Shown piece after piece: positions 35,466 to 46,815 of a stretch of DNA of 64,000 bases. Each line of letters opens with the position of its first letter. Position 1 is the first letter of the stretch. The notes under the pieces were generated by a model, which saw nothing but the letters and a program-made list of their open reading frames with translations, did not search any database and was not told the DNA's origin. This DNA comes from Moniliophthora roreri (Eukaryota; Basidiomycota; Agaricomycetes; Agaricales; Marasmiaceae): positions 124,001 through 188,000 of the forward strand of contig LATX02000208.1 in the NCBI GenBank assembly GCA_001466705.2, read 5' to 3'. Made by a program: the position numbers and the translations under genes.

Positions 35466-38400
35466 ATGCCTTTCTGCAAAGTTTGCAACAATGGATTAAT
35501 GTACAAGACTGGAAGATCGTTCAGTTGTCATATAACGAATTGCAGAAAAAAGAATGCTCACTTATAGGCAGCAAGAGCTCAGGCAGCCGCGGAAGTAGCA
35601 TCGAGAAATCAGGAGATTGCAGGCATGTTGGGCAATGGGGTGATTCTAGATTCAGGTGGTCAGGAGATTGTAGATGAGGTAGATGAGACATGCTTTCTGG
35701 ATGTTCAGATGCAGGTATGTTTAATCTATATCTTGATCGCTACTTGCTAACATGTGAATAGGAACCAGAGCAGCCATTATTACGAGCCAGCACACATCAG
35801 AGGATTGTTCCAAAGTGATTTCAAGACTTCAAGGTCCTGGACAAATCAGTATTGGGTCATGTCATTACTGCGATAACACCTTGTCACCATTCACCAGCAC
35901 TCTTGACCAATCGTACTCTTCCTCATACACCTCCTGAACAAACAGAAGTGCAACCATTTGGTCTACAAGAGAGATTGGGGAGTTGACAGTGAGGCAGTCA
36001 ACAACAAACTGAAATTGGGATCCTATCTACTGATCCAAGTAAGTCAATCAGTCATGTATGACTCTTATTTTCTGACCAGTGCTGCCTAGAACACATTCTC
36101 CAATCTGTTCTTTGAACATGGTCTCGACTATCCACAGATGTTTGGACCCGATGCTGATTATGATACCTGAGGAAGGATTCGTGATTTGCTGCTTCACAAC
36201 ACGCAGATCCTCATCACAAGAAAGGATAAAGGAGACAAGGAACTCAATCAAAGGTGCATGAGCTTTGTCTATAGTCTTCAAACCTACTAACACCTGATAA
36301 CAGGTATTGACACATGCCAACCTTTGGAAGGGACACCATCAGAAGATTCCGAAATAATGTGTCCGAGATGAAGCAGCTGGCTGGTCATGATCTGGAGGAT
36401 ATCTTGCAGGTTAGTTTTTATTCATACACTTTTGAGCTTAGAGCTGATGTAGACAGTGCACTTTACCCTGTTATGAGGGACTCTTTATTCCTCATCATGA
36501 TAATATCATCCAGGACCTATTATTCACCTTTGCTACCTGGCACAGCTATTGTGCAATGCGACAGCACACAGACTCGCACTTGGCCACTTTCAAGACTGTA
36601 ACCAAAGAGCTGGGTGCTCTGATGCGTAAATACGTCAAGGAGGTATGCTCTCAGTATGAAACTGTTGAGTTGCTGAGAGAAAGGCAGGCTCAAGTTGAGT
36701 GGTCAACAAAAAAGAATCCTGAGGGTGAGATTATGCAGGGTGCCATCAAGAAACATTTTACAATGGTCAACTATAAGACTCATGCACTTGGCCACTATGT
36801 GTGTTCGATCAAATATTATGGGACTACTGATCTTATTTCCTCTTCTTTGGTAAGTTGATAATTTTCTACATCTAAACATGTATCTAATAGTCATATCTGT
36901 AGGGTGAAAAAGAACATAGGAGATCAAAGAAGGCTTACAAGTTAACCAACAAGAATAGATACAGACCTCAAATTGGTAACAAAGTCATGTGTGAGTGACA
37001 AATCTACCGAATGGAAGAGAATGAGGTGTACCAGCATGAAAAAGATGACAAACCATATGTATCAACCCCTCATGCCCACTACCTTATGGCCAACTCACGT
37101 CGAGATCCTATTGTCCTGTGTTCATGGATCAAACTGTTACGTTACTTGTGCAGCAACGACAACAACTCAACAACCACTATGACGTAGCAGCGCTAAGTTG
37201 ACTAAAGGGTCAAGTTTGAGTTTGAGTTCCTTAGCTTTCACTAAGGTTCTGAGAATTCGGTCGATATGAGCAAGATATCCAAAGGATTAACCAGGTCAAG
37301 CTGAGGTAGCTTAGACCTGCAAACTATCTACTTATACAATGATTGTAGTAACTACTTTGCATACAAACTGCAAGGACGACATCATTTGTTGAGTAAACAG
37401 AATGTACCTATGATGATATCATAAATAAGAGTGCGACATCGGAGATGATGTCGAGGAGATGAAAATAAATATAATGATACAATAAGCGATGTCAGAGATG
37501 ACATCGCATCATAAAAAAAAGGAAAGAGAATCGAATAGAATAATGACCTCACATTGATGTCATGCATGACATAATGATGACATCTTAAATAAGGAGAAAG
37601 GCATGAAGTCAGAAAAGGGAGCTGGGAAAGTGGATATGTCCAGATGTTAATGAGAAGCATAGGTAAAAAAGAGAAAACTAGCGCCCAAGAGCGCTAAGAT
37701 GTCCAAGCAACGGATATGAAAGAGAAATGAAATGAGGGAAAAGAAATTGTCTGTAAAACTGTAACACAAACACCATCAAAACGATCCAGATATTCATGTA
37801 AGTTGTTCTATCCAGATCCGTCTACCTGATGTTTATTTATTCTCTCTCTCTCTCACAGGGTTTCAGAGAGAAGCTTGCAATGTTTCTCCTCCCTCGTCTC
37901 TGCAAGGATTTCAATCTGGAAGAAATGACAGATTTGGATATCCTTCAAATTTCATTCACAAACAACACTATCTTCCACCATCGCAGTGTCAAAATTGACT
38001 ACATGACATATGATCAACAATGTCTATGAGACTCAGTCTTGCCTCATATGCATGCAGACATTATGATGCTCTCAGGCAATGACAATCACCCCTACCTATA
38101 TGGTCGGGTTGTTGGCATCTATCACACTACCATCATGGATGTGAGCATTCCACTTTGGGAGCGTAAAGTGGTTGACGCAGATTTTCTATACGTCAGGTGG
38201 TACAAGTTGGCGACACCATCGTGGAGCTGGTCCGATAAACGACTACTCAAGCTTCAATTTATGGACTCTAGTGACCCCAATGCCTTTGGATTTGTGGACC
38301 CTGTGGATGTTATCTGAGGAGTACATATTATTCCGGCCTTCAATGATGGCGCAACAGATGAGTTGCTTCCATCTGACTCCATGGTATGAGTCATAGAAGT

Positions 38401-38870
38401 CTATGTGAATGAGGAGTGGCAGGTAGAGACCAGTGATTGGTGCTACTACTATATGAATATGTGAGCCTTGCACATACTCTCTTGATTTCTGGCTTAATTA
38501 TTTACTTTTTCCTAGTTTTGTTGACCGTGATATGTTTGTACATTTCCATGGTGGTGGTATTGGCCATAAGAGCATGTTCCATGTGACCAAGATGCTTGAG
38601 AATGATGCCAGAAAGTATGATGAGCCCCTGCTGCATTACGACGAATATGGTGAAGTGGTAGAAAATTGCAATGTCGAGAGCAAAGGGGAGGATATGCATA
38701 GTGACAATGACAATAAGGATTTTGAAAGTGGAGACGAAGGGCCACAAGTAGAAGTGGATGCTGAGGATGAAAGGGATTTCAGTGAGTTGGATTCGGAGGA
38801 TTCGGAGGATACAGACTCTCAACATGACGAGAGCAATTCAGATGAGGAGAGCACAATGGAAGATAATTGA
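35466..38870 (+). pseudogene. Plavaka-type transposase, internally deleted
   Basis: Starts at 35466 with a cysteine finger (CKVCNNG, then H and C) as in Plavaka N-termini. Later segments match C-terminal Plavaka blocks as I know them: GRDTIRRFRNNVSEM (36320), LLFTFATWHSYCAMRQHTDS (36520), FTMVNYKTHALGHYV and GTTDL (36760), PHAHYLMANSRRDPI (37070), LYGRVVGIYH with FLYVRWY (38100-38210), DPNAFGFVDP (38275), FVDRDMF and GGGIGHK (38520-38580), then an acidic tail to the stop at 38868-38870. Only ~500 nt separate the finger region from GRDTIRRF, far too little for the DDE core normally there, and several frames and stops interrupt it. It is probably not autonomous. Confidence 0.65.
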
Positions 38871-39275
38871 ATGGTCGAATGGCTTATGTCATGGTGGAGT
38901 GTACATATGCATACAAACCAAAAAAGGTGAGGTCCTTCCTCTCATTCTCTTCACTTTACTCATTCTCTACAGACCTTCTATCATCCTCCTTCATCCCTTC
39001 ATTCCCACCCTCACACTCTGACTCGAACTGGACTTCATTCACCTTCGATGACAGGCCAAGATTGAACACTTTGACACATGGTAAGTTTTCTTTTTCTTTT
39101 TTCTCTTACTCATTCTCTACAGGCCTTCTATTGTCCTCCTTCATCCCATCACTCTCACCTTCGCACTCTCACTCAAATTGGACATCAGGAGTCACATTAA
39201 TGCTTTGACATGAGGTAAGTTTTTTTTTTCTTTTTCTTTTTCTTTTTCTACTTTATCTCGAATACCAACCTTCAG
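38871..39275. other. Spacer with a partial tandem repeat
   Basis: Two diverged ~120-bp repeats (about 38940-39080 and 39100-39215) share ACTCATTCTCTACAG and CTTCATCCC, each ending in a GGTAAGTTTT and T-rich run. The T-rich tract at 39216-39250 directly precedes the GIY-YIG gene. Confidence 0.4.
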
Positions 39276-39766
39276 ATGGACACCACTATTCTTGTACCTC
39301 TCTCGACTGTGGACCGACCTGGCTACATCTACTGTTACCACGTTGTTGAAGATCGAAATGGGATTTTTCTATTCAAGGTTGGACAAACTTGTCGAGCGCT
39401 TCAGAAGAGGATCAAGGAGTGGGGCTGGTGCTCTTCAAGAGAGCAAGAATGGTATCTGGACACCGTCTGGGTCGACAGATGCCACAAAGTCAGTAAGTTA
39501 ACTGCCCAATTCAACATTTTCATTCTGACGCTCTTCAGAACATTTGGTTCATTTAGCATTGATTGAGTTGGGTTTTGCATGCATGGAGGAATATTGCGCT
39601 GAATGTAAGTTTTCTTACTGGTGCTGTGTGTGATACTAGACTCAGATGTTATTCAGGCGACATCATTCACATTGAAATTTTCGGTATCCCCAATGCCAAC
39701 GCATGGAGGGACGAGATCAAGCCTTTGATTGAGGATATGGACTGTCTTGTGAATTGGATGTATTAG
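39276..39766 (+). CDS. GIY-YIG domain protein of the T5orf172/DUF1766 type, transposon cargo
   Basis: First exon from 39276 carries GYIYCYHVV (GIY-like), LFKVGQTCRALQKRIKEW (YIG-like followed by the conserved VGxTxxxxxRxxEW) and VWVDRCHKV. Short introns follow near 39492-39550 and 39603-39650. The C-terminal exon reads HIEIFGIPNANAWRDEI with an upstream CAEC, matching the metal-binding C and HxExF end of this family. It stops at 39764-39766. GIY-YIG domains are endonucleases; some members only bind DNA. It lies ~330 bases inside the right terminal repeat, in transposase orientation. In the element it could act in excision or target cutting (inference). Confidence 0.65.
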
Positions 39767-39829
39767 TGTTATTCGTGTATCAAGATTTCTTGTATTGCTT
39801 AGCTATCTACCAGTGTTATGACTTGCAGT

Positions 39830-40094
39830 AACTGTCCTACAGGCGTTGTAATGTAGCTGTAACTTGTTGTAATGACTCTATGTGGGTTGTAATGTGGTTG
39901 TAATGTGGCTAGAATGTTTAATAATTATTCCAGGCAGTTGTAATGTGGTCATAAGGGAGTTGTAAGGTAGTTACAATATTTCAATATATTATAACTACAC
40001 TATAATACACTTAAAATCTAGATAAATTTATTATCTTACCTTGTAACCTTCATAATTCTGTTGTAACACCATTATAATGGTATGTACTTTTTGC
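39830..40094. repeat. Right terminal inverted repeat and subterminal repeats of the Plavaka-type element
   Basis: Ends with TACTTTTTGCAGATG, inverse to the left end. Before it are repeated GTTGTAATG, TAATGTGG and GTAACA motifs. Host sequence (CTATGGTTGGCTTGG) resumes at 40095. Confidence 0.65.
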
Positions 40095-40430
40095 AGATGC
40101 TATGGTTGGCTTGGGCTTGGTGTAGTGTAGACAACACATGAAGAAGGATTTTATTATAGAGATTCTGACACCATATCCTTTCATGCAGGAGACAGCTGCA
40201 GTGACTAGAACGAAATTGGAGGCTTGAGAAAGGCTATTGGAAGAGGAATCTAGGCAGACAAGTCATCATCATAATCAGAGCTTAAATGGCCAGAGTGGTT
40301 TTGTATCCTTGGCTGAGCTCTCTCACTTCCTGATGAATTGGTCACAATTGTGTTGATGAGACTCTGGGACCATGGAGCTTGGAGAAAGGAATCCACCCCC
40401 AGAATATACATTGGAGGTTTCATGAATGGT
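40095..40430 (+). pseudogene. 3' half of the interrupted single-pass membrane protein gene
   Basis: Matches residues ~76-183 of the intact gene (49014-49339), with CpG-to-TpG or CpA changes that create several stops (for example TGGCATGG to TGGTGTAG). Flanking homology to 49340-49800 continues to about 40630, lacking the 261-bp insertion found there. Confidence 0.75.
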
Positions 40431-41499
40431 TTTTTTTGAGAGTTAGGCTGCTCCGATCAACTTGTCTTGTTGATTACATTATTCCACTTCCTTATCATCA
40501 ACCCTATTGATTTACTCTACTAGATTATAGCTACATGAAATATTCTAGACACTCATGTAATTTAAATTAGTCAAACTTGTTAGAAAATCCACAATAATTC
40601 ATGTGCTGGCTGCTGTTCTATAGCCTTGAGCCATGTTAGTAGAATGTACTGTGTGGCTGCTTGGGTGAGCCTCAAGGCTGGAGGCATGTCGGTGCTTGTA
40701 GCTGATATTATAAATGAAACTCCATGGTATATTAGCATGTGTAGAAAAGGTAAACTTACTATATTGTGAGTGATACAGCACATGAAGGTGGATGTTCAAG
40801 GGAAAAGACTGGATTGATAACCAATCATAACTTGGGAATTCACAACAACATATTGAGTTTGATACTCACATTAGATTACAACAAGAGTAGACAATGTAAA
40901 TGGAATGATGATGGTGATAACAAGGGAACAACAGCAATGAGAGTAGACAACAACAATGGCAGCAATGGCAGTGGTGAGAAAGGATCTATAGTGGTGAGGG
41001 TAGACAATGACAAGGATGACAAGGGGAAGGATGGTGGTGGTATGAAGGAAAGAAAGAAACCACAGAGTTTGAAAACTGTTGAACAAATAAACAAATAATT
41101 GTAGGGGTCTTTCACTTACATGAGGATGTGTTGGCCAATTGACAAACATTATTTATTAGTTGTAACAACAACATTTTCTTCCCCAAACTTCTACACAGAA
41201 CCCCAAATAACTTGTGTTGAACCCAGTAAACACATCTGAACCCCTGAAGACAGCTCCAGCACTAAAAACCCAAAATATCCCCCATAACCACTCTTAACCA
41301 CCCTTAACTGGTAATGGTGGGTAAAGAGGTGGTCACAAGGGGGTTATATCCTACACAAAACTGGTCAGTATGATTCTTATGGTTGTTATATCTTCTATTA
41401 CTGATCAAGTCAAGTTGTACTAGAGATACATCAACCTATTACCAGGCACTGATTACCAGGCACTGGTGAGTGTTGGGTGTTTTAGCTGCCCATAACCTG
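40431..41499. other. CpG-free decayed DNA
   Basis: The first ~200 bases are the decayed 3' flank of the interrupted gene. After that the sequence is AT-rich with an Asp/Asn/Gly low-complexity frame at 40766-41098 that has no family features. Confidence 0.4.
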
Positions 41500-42092
41500 T
41501 CAGTGCCTTTTGACATTTTGTGTGATGGTTGACAAAACATCCTTTGACAACTTCAGATGGAGTTATGAGGGAACCAGAGCCCAGGTAGTTGCCCCATATC
41601 AGGGACATACTCAGTACTCCCTGTGTGCAGCTATTGGCCTAGATGGTGTTCTCCACATGAACATTATTGAAGGATTCTTTACTGTCATTACCTTTCACCA
41701 GTTCATTTTGGGTCTGCTTGACAAGATGAACCCTTATTCTGGCTGCAATAGTGTCATTCTCATGGATAATGTGAGCATCCATCACTTAGATGAAACACTC
41801 AATATGATTGAAGAGCAGTAAGTGTTTATTTATTATGACATTCTCCAGACTGAGAAATCTGTACAGTGGCATGTGATATGTATTCCTCTCACTCTATTCC
41901 CCAGATTATCAGCCTGTTGAAGAAATGTTCCATCAAGTGAAGTCATATGCTTGGCATCGCTACTGTGGGGGCTGTATAGCTTTTTGTTGGCAGGATGGGC
42001 CAGCCCACCCTTTCACCTTCCTGTATAAGGCACTGGACAGCATAGAGAAGGAGGATATTGCAGAGTATTTCCATAATACTGGATACTTGTAA
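41500..42092 (+). pseudogene. Tc1/mariner-type DDE transposase, C-terminal catalytic fragment
   Basis: Reads VMVDKTSFDN (first Asp), then GTRAQVVAPYQG, AAIGLDGVLHMNIIEG, ILMDNVSIHHLDET (second Asp) and, after a short gap at ~41822-41900, YQPVEEMFHQVKSYAWHRY near the third acidic residue. This is the DDE_3 layout of Agaricomycete Tc1/mariner relatives. No N-terminal helix-turn-helix precedes it. It ends with a stop near 42090. Confidence 0.65.
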
Positions 42093-42093
42093 A

Positions 42094-42996
42094 TTATATA
42101 TGTGCCTTATTTGCACAAGCAGCTGCCTTTACTGATTTTTGTACCTTTTGTGCCTGCTCAATCAAGACTTTTGCTCTTCCAAGTGGTATTCCACAATGTG
42201 TAAGCTCCATCATGCACTTGGTAATATTGTCAGGACCAAGAAAATCATTTTCCTCCAACTTTGTGCAGAACAAAGTGTAATCTCTCTCATAACAGTCCTT
42301 ATCATGGCAATCCTGAAGGAATTCATCCAGTGGTGGCCAGATTTCATTCCAGAGAGAAATGTTGTCTAATGATAGGTGTTGGAAATGATGTGGAGAGTTA
42401 TCAAAGCAGCTGTGAGTGTAAGTTGCATCAAGGCTTTTGGGCATATTGATAAAAATAGATGGTATAATAGCCTGCTGTGGCTGTGGCAGGTCAGGTGCAT
42501 TGGGGGAATGATTGGTGGTTGAGTTCCTTGGTTGGTTATGTCCAGATGGAGGTATATCAAACATCCAGTTATTTGGTGGGCATTGAAGTGTTACAGTAGA
42601 TGTTCCTTCTAGCTTTTCCTGTGAAACCTATTCATGTATAGGCTATGATTGGTTTACCCAAAAACTCCAAAAGTATCATACTATGTTAGTAGCTTAATAC
42701 TGAAAATGGTTCTCATTGAGTTGTACATGAACTTTTGAGTTATGGCTCTGCCAACAATGCATCTTGTGGGTGTCACACCACAGATGTTCAGCCTTTAGAT
42801 CCTTTACTCTCTTATCAATTTCTGCTTGGTGTGTGGCTTGCACCATGGCCTTTGCTATTGCCAGTGCCTTTTTGCTGCTTTCTTTCCCCTTTCCAGACCC
42901 CTTTGCACCATCCTTATTACTGTAATGAGTCAAGTGGATGTCATGATAATAATGAACACATACCTCTCTTTCACATGCATTGTTATCAATAATCAT
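42094..42996 (-). pseudogene. Transposon-associated ORF with a C/H motif (WCDTHKMHCW), fragment
   Basis: Two minus-strand segments (42996-42694 and 42564-42094). The first is Lys/Ala-rich and ends WCDTHKMHCW, a putative metal-binding motif that, from memory, recurs in repeat-associated Agaricomycete proteins. The second is Pro-rich then helical (GIPLGRAKVLIEQAQKVQKS). Exact family not named. Entirely within CpG-free DNA. Confidence 0.35.
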
Positions 42997-43599
42997 GACT
43001 TGTACTGGTGCAGAATTCTTATAATGTGCTTGAAAAAACTTGACAATACCCCTATAGTCATTAGCATCTTCAAGACTAAAGATAGCAGATTTGGCTGCAT
43101 TTGAAAACCAGTATCAAAGGCTGAGTTCAGGCTCATCTTCATCATTATAGGGCATGCAGCTTGCTCTTGTGGTCCTGCAATGACTATCACTACAGTGGGT
43201 GGAACCCTCTGCACTCAAGTCAGGAAAAGATAAGAAAAAGGGTGATCCAGCATAGACTCTAGGTCAATATGCTATGTCAAAACAGAACCAGGGACTCACT
43301 GTAAGTGATGCTTTAATAGAATCATCCTTGAGGAAAAAACTCCTGGTCAGCACCAATATACCTTTACTCTGCCCAGTTCAAGGTTATGCCCATATTCACT
43401 GGAAATATACCATTTAAACAACTGTCACAGAAGAGACTAGTGCACTATTGTCTCACAAGGACTCCTTGAGAAAGCATGCATCACCAAACATGAACAAACA
43501 GACTTTGGAATCCCATCTGAGAAAGTGGTAGAGTGGCCTGCCAAGCATGTTCCATGTCCCATGATGCCTAGTAAAAGTCAGAAATGCACCTCCCAAACT

Positions 43600-44660
43600 G
43601 CTATTCCTATTAATCCTTGGAGAACCTGTGTTACAAGGACTTTAAGAAGAAAGAGCACCACAAGTTGAATATATGAATGATTTTGGATATTTTCTCTTGA
43701 TATGTAGTCATACATTGTCCTTCAATCTTTGGAAATACAATCAGAAGAGACAATGAGGGAAAGAAAGGAAAAGAAGTTTGACAGCTTGATGCCAGCTCAA
43801 TGCCTATTATCAAGAAAAGTGGTGCTTCCTGCAAGAGTGGGAGGACAAAGGCTTCAGTAGAGTTGAAAATGCACAGCTGTGGCAGGTGCTGGCTGCCAGG
43901 CTTCATGAAAGAAATGCTCTGAATGGGTGAAAAAGCATTCAGAAGTGCTCAGGAACAAAACTGTGGACTAGTTAGTAAATGAAAGCCAAGAAAAAACACA
44001 ACCAGACCTGATCAACATGACAATTCCCCAATTACTGCAGCTTTCAGATGCAAAACTAAGCAAAATCACCCAAGCTAATGCATACACAGACATCAAGATC
44101 ACAAAATCCCTGTCCCACTGCTACCAGGAAGCCCAAGAACACTCTAGAACTAAACAGAACATCTGCAGAGCACTCAAATCAATGAAGCAGGTGATGGGAA
44201 AAAACCCCTTGAGAAAGCAACTGTGGAAGTCACTAAGAAATAAAACCATCTTGTGAAATATACAGAACTTCAACTACAAACTAATCCATAGTGCACACAG
44301 GACTGGAGAATACTGGAAAAATATCTCTGGGTATGAAGATAGAGCTGTTTGCTCCAATTGTGGGACCACTAAGTCTATGGAACACATCCTCTTGGAATGC
44401 AGAGCACCAGGCCAAAGTGAAGTTTGGAAGCTAGCAGAAGAGTTTTGAATGAAAAAGAGATGCCTGTGGCAAATGCCAGACTTCAGCATAATCCTTGCAA
44501 GTGGCTATGTCAACGTAATGGTCAAAGAAGGGGGCAAAGATGCATGAGGTGCAGCGAGGCTGTACCAAATCCTAATTTCGGAGTCAGCATTCTTAATTTG
44601 GAAGCTTCAAAATGAACAGGTTATAAATGGCTTGCCCTTTGCATTGCTCAGAGCTATTAA
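43600..44660 (+). pseudogene. LINE-type retrotransposon remnant (RNase H and downstream cysteine region)
   Basis: Frames at 44017-44256 (NPLRKQLWKSLRNK) and 44280-44450 (HRTGEYWKN, then CSNCGTTKSMEHILLECRAPGQ and VWKLAEE) match the end of the RNase H region and its following CxxC...HxxxxC motif in Agaricomycete non-LTR elements. Stops break the frame. No reverse transcriptase segment is visible, so this is a 3' piece. Confidence 0.5.
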
Positions 44661-46198
44661 GAGCTGCTGGCTATATATCATAGAACACTGTCAAAAAATC
44701 AATATGCTCCTGACTAACAATAAGAAATATGGATGAAAAGCAATACCAAAAGTCTTGGTAAGAGATACCTGGAAAGACACAGGTCAGTCAGAGTCAATCC
44801 TCAAGCTGATATCTAGTCAGGCAAGAGGAGTGGGGGTTTAGTGGGTAGAGGCTAGGTCCAAGGAAGGTGATAGTCAGCCATAGGGCTAACACTGGAGGGT
44901 CTAGCTGAGTCCTACACTCAAGTGGTGCCAGATGTGCCCAGTGTGTAAGTGCATTCCTCCATGTGTGGTAACTGTCTCCAGTGAGGTCTCATTCCTTTGC
45001 CCCCTAGACACAAGTGTATGGAACACCAACCATATTAGCCCAGTGACTTCTGTGAGCCAGGAAGAGAGAGATGGTGGGTCCACTTGTTCAAAGCTCATAT
45101 GCATTCCACAAGAAAAAGAAAAGAAAAGCAGTGCTTATGTCATGCACAGCATGGTTTGGCATCAGGTGCACACATGAGCAGTCTGAAGGTATATGACTTG
45201 GTGGGATCTTAACACCTCTTGTGGTACCAGCCACTTTGCAGTCTTCCTCCCCCCCATCTCCAGAATCAAAACATATCCCTGGACTGCAAATGTAGCTGGA
45301 ACCAAGCCTAGAGTATCCAGTGTTGAATCTTAAGGTTAGGTTCTAATTAGGTTTAGGCCTTAATAATGTTCTTAAGTAGAGAGTTAACAATAAGCTGGCA
45401 TTCATGAAGGGTTAATTAGGCCCTAATATCCTCACATCATGTGATATACTGAGAAGTTGCACCATCACACTATAAGTCCAGTGTCCAACTTCCAATGCCA
45501 ATTGACAATCAAATAAAATGCCTCCCCCTCTATGGCCACATTTCTGTCAAGGTGAAACCTTCCAATTCAAGACACACTGCCAAGTGTGCACCCTCTGGAT
45601 GCACTCTGATATGAATTTGGTCCCCTCATTCTTGGTATTGCTCTTTCCATTACCATTTCTACCTGAATAACAAGAGGGGTTCAAAAGCTTAATAAGTACA
45701 TAAGGTTGAAAAAAATTCTAAGGCTGAGTGGGAGTGGTACCACCCCCTCTCCTGCCTTGTTGGGTATATTATCCCCACAAAAGGTAAGTCATTTTCCAGG
45801 CTCATCATCAATGTCACTCACCTTCTCCCATGTTGATGTTAACCTCCTGTTGTCCTGAAACCCTTGGAACTATAGGTGAAATCCAAATAATGAAGTAGAT
45901 ATATCAATTTTGAGAGCTCCCAAAGCCCAAAAAGAGCCTGTCAGGGGCATAATTTAGATGAGGTTCAAAAAATTTTTAATGAAGTTTGGACCCCCCACTC
46001 TGGACTGGAAATTTAGGTCCTGCACCCCTCTTGCTGAATAAAGTAGACAACTCCTCTCCTACAGTTGATTCAAAAAACCATGAGAATTCCTGCTTCCAAA
46101 AGAAAAACTGCAGTTTGTTGAGCTTGAGGAAGGATCATTCATTTTCTCCTGTAAACCACCACTGTATGCTACTATTCTATATATCTTATTAACCAGAA
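44661..46198. other. Decayed repeat DNA, no gene seen
   Basis: Almost free of CpG, low coding potential on both strands. Nothing recognised apart from short open frames. Confidence 0.4.
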
Positions 46199-46815
46199 AT
46201 GTTGCCCAGATCTTGTCATCATCATGGTTTCTGTGAACTAATGCCTCCTCATTGTCATTCAACTGATCTGAAGGACTGGGTCCACTGCTTGCATCATCTT
46301 GGCTTCTCTGCAAAAGAGACTCACTATTTGCTCAATATCCCACTCTCTACTGTGTACAAAATCCTCAGAGATACTTCTGGAATGGTTGAAATCAGTGGTA
46401 AAGCCTGTAGAAGGCCAAGAAAACTCACAGCAGATGTTCAGGTATGCTCACAGCTCAGCAATGTTGGAATATATTTCTGATTGTCCCTTTGTTTTCCTAC
46501 AGTGGATATGTGAACTGTGTGAATTGCTGCCAGATTTCTATCTTGATGAGTTTTGTGAGAAGTTGGAATTGGAAGGAATAACCATTTCTATGTCTGGTTT
46601 GTGGTACTACTTGTGTCAGAATGGAATCACAAACAAAAAGGTGTGCAACTTGTTGGTTCTTGACTATCTGTTTGTTGACTGGTGGTATATTTGGCTCCTC
46701 TGTATAGCTGAGGAGTGAGATTATGGCAGAAGAGCTGACTTTGCTGATACCATATCTGAATATGATGCAGATCAAGTTGTATCAGTCATTGCACAAAATG
46801 GCAAGTCAGCATAAC
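46199..46815 (+). pseudogene. Tc1/mariner-type transposase, N-terminal helix-turn-helix fragment
   Basis: 46199-46440 encodes a helix-turn-helix (LKDWVHCLHHLGFSAKETHY, then STVYKILRD) followed by a basic linker (GKACRRPRKLT). After an intron-like gap, 46500-46640 gives LPDFYLDEFCEKLELEGITI and a second helix set ending NGITNKKV. These are the paired DNA-binding helices of the same family as the DDE fragment at 41500. The frame ends near 46815 without a DDE domain. Confidence 0.6.

Larger units (their letters stand above)
25463..40094. mobile_element. ~14.6 kb Plavaka-type (CACTA-like) DNA transposon with cargo genes
   Basis: Both borders are fixed by the intact paralogue at 48788-49339: homology stops at 25462 and resumes at 40095. 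The ends are inverted repeats (left CACCTGCAAAAAGTA, right reverse complement CATCTGCAAAAAGTA). The host dinucleotide CT appears on both sides, suggesting a 2-bp target duplication (3 bp with one mismatch is possible). Subterminal zones at both ends carry many TTGTAATG/CATTACAA repeats. Inside are a truncated Plavaka-type transposase (+), a GIY-YIG protein (+), an Spt5-like protein (-), a FunK1-like kinase fragment (-) and genes of unknown function (-). The element retains more CpGs than the DNA around it, so it is probably younger than the decay of its host locus (inference). Confidence 0.75.

Noticed and set aside
25463..40094. KDZ-class transposon instead of Plavaka
   Set aside because: The C-terminal blocks (GRDTIRRF, YKTHALGHYV, DPNAFGFVDP, RDMF with GGGIGHK) fit Plavaka as I know it. 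The two groups share some features, so KDZ is not fully excluded without a profile search.
42541..44460. Sequencing contamination as cause of the CpG-free tract
   Set aside because: The same decay is seen in a bona fide paralogue of a local gene, and the LINE and Tc1/mariner remnants are of fungal type.
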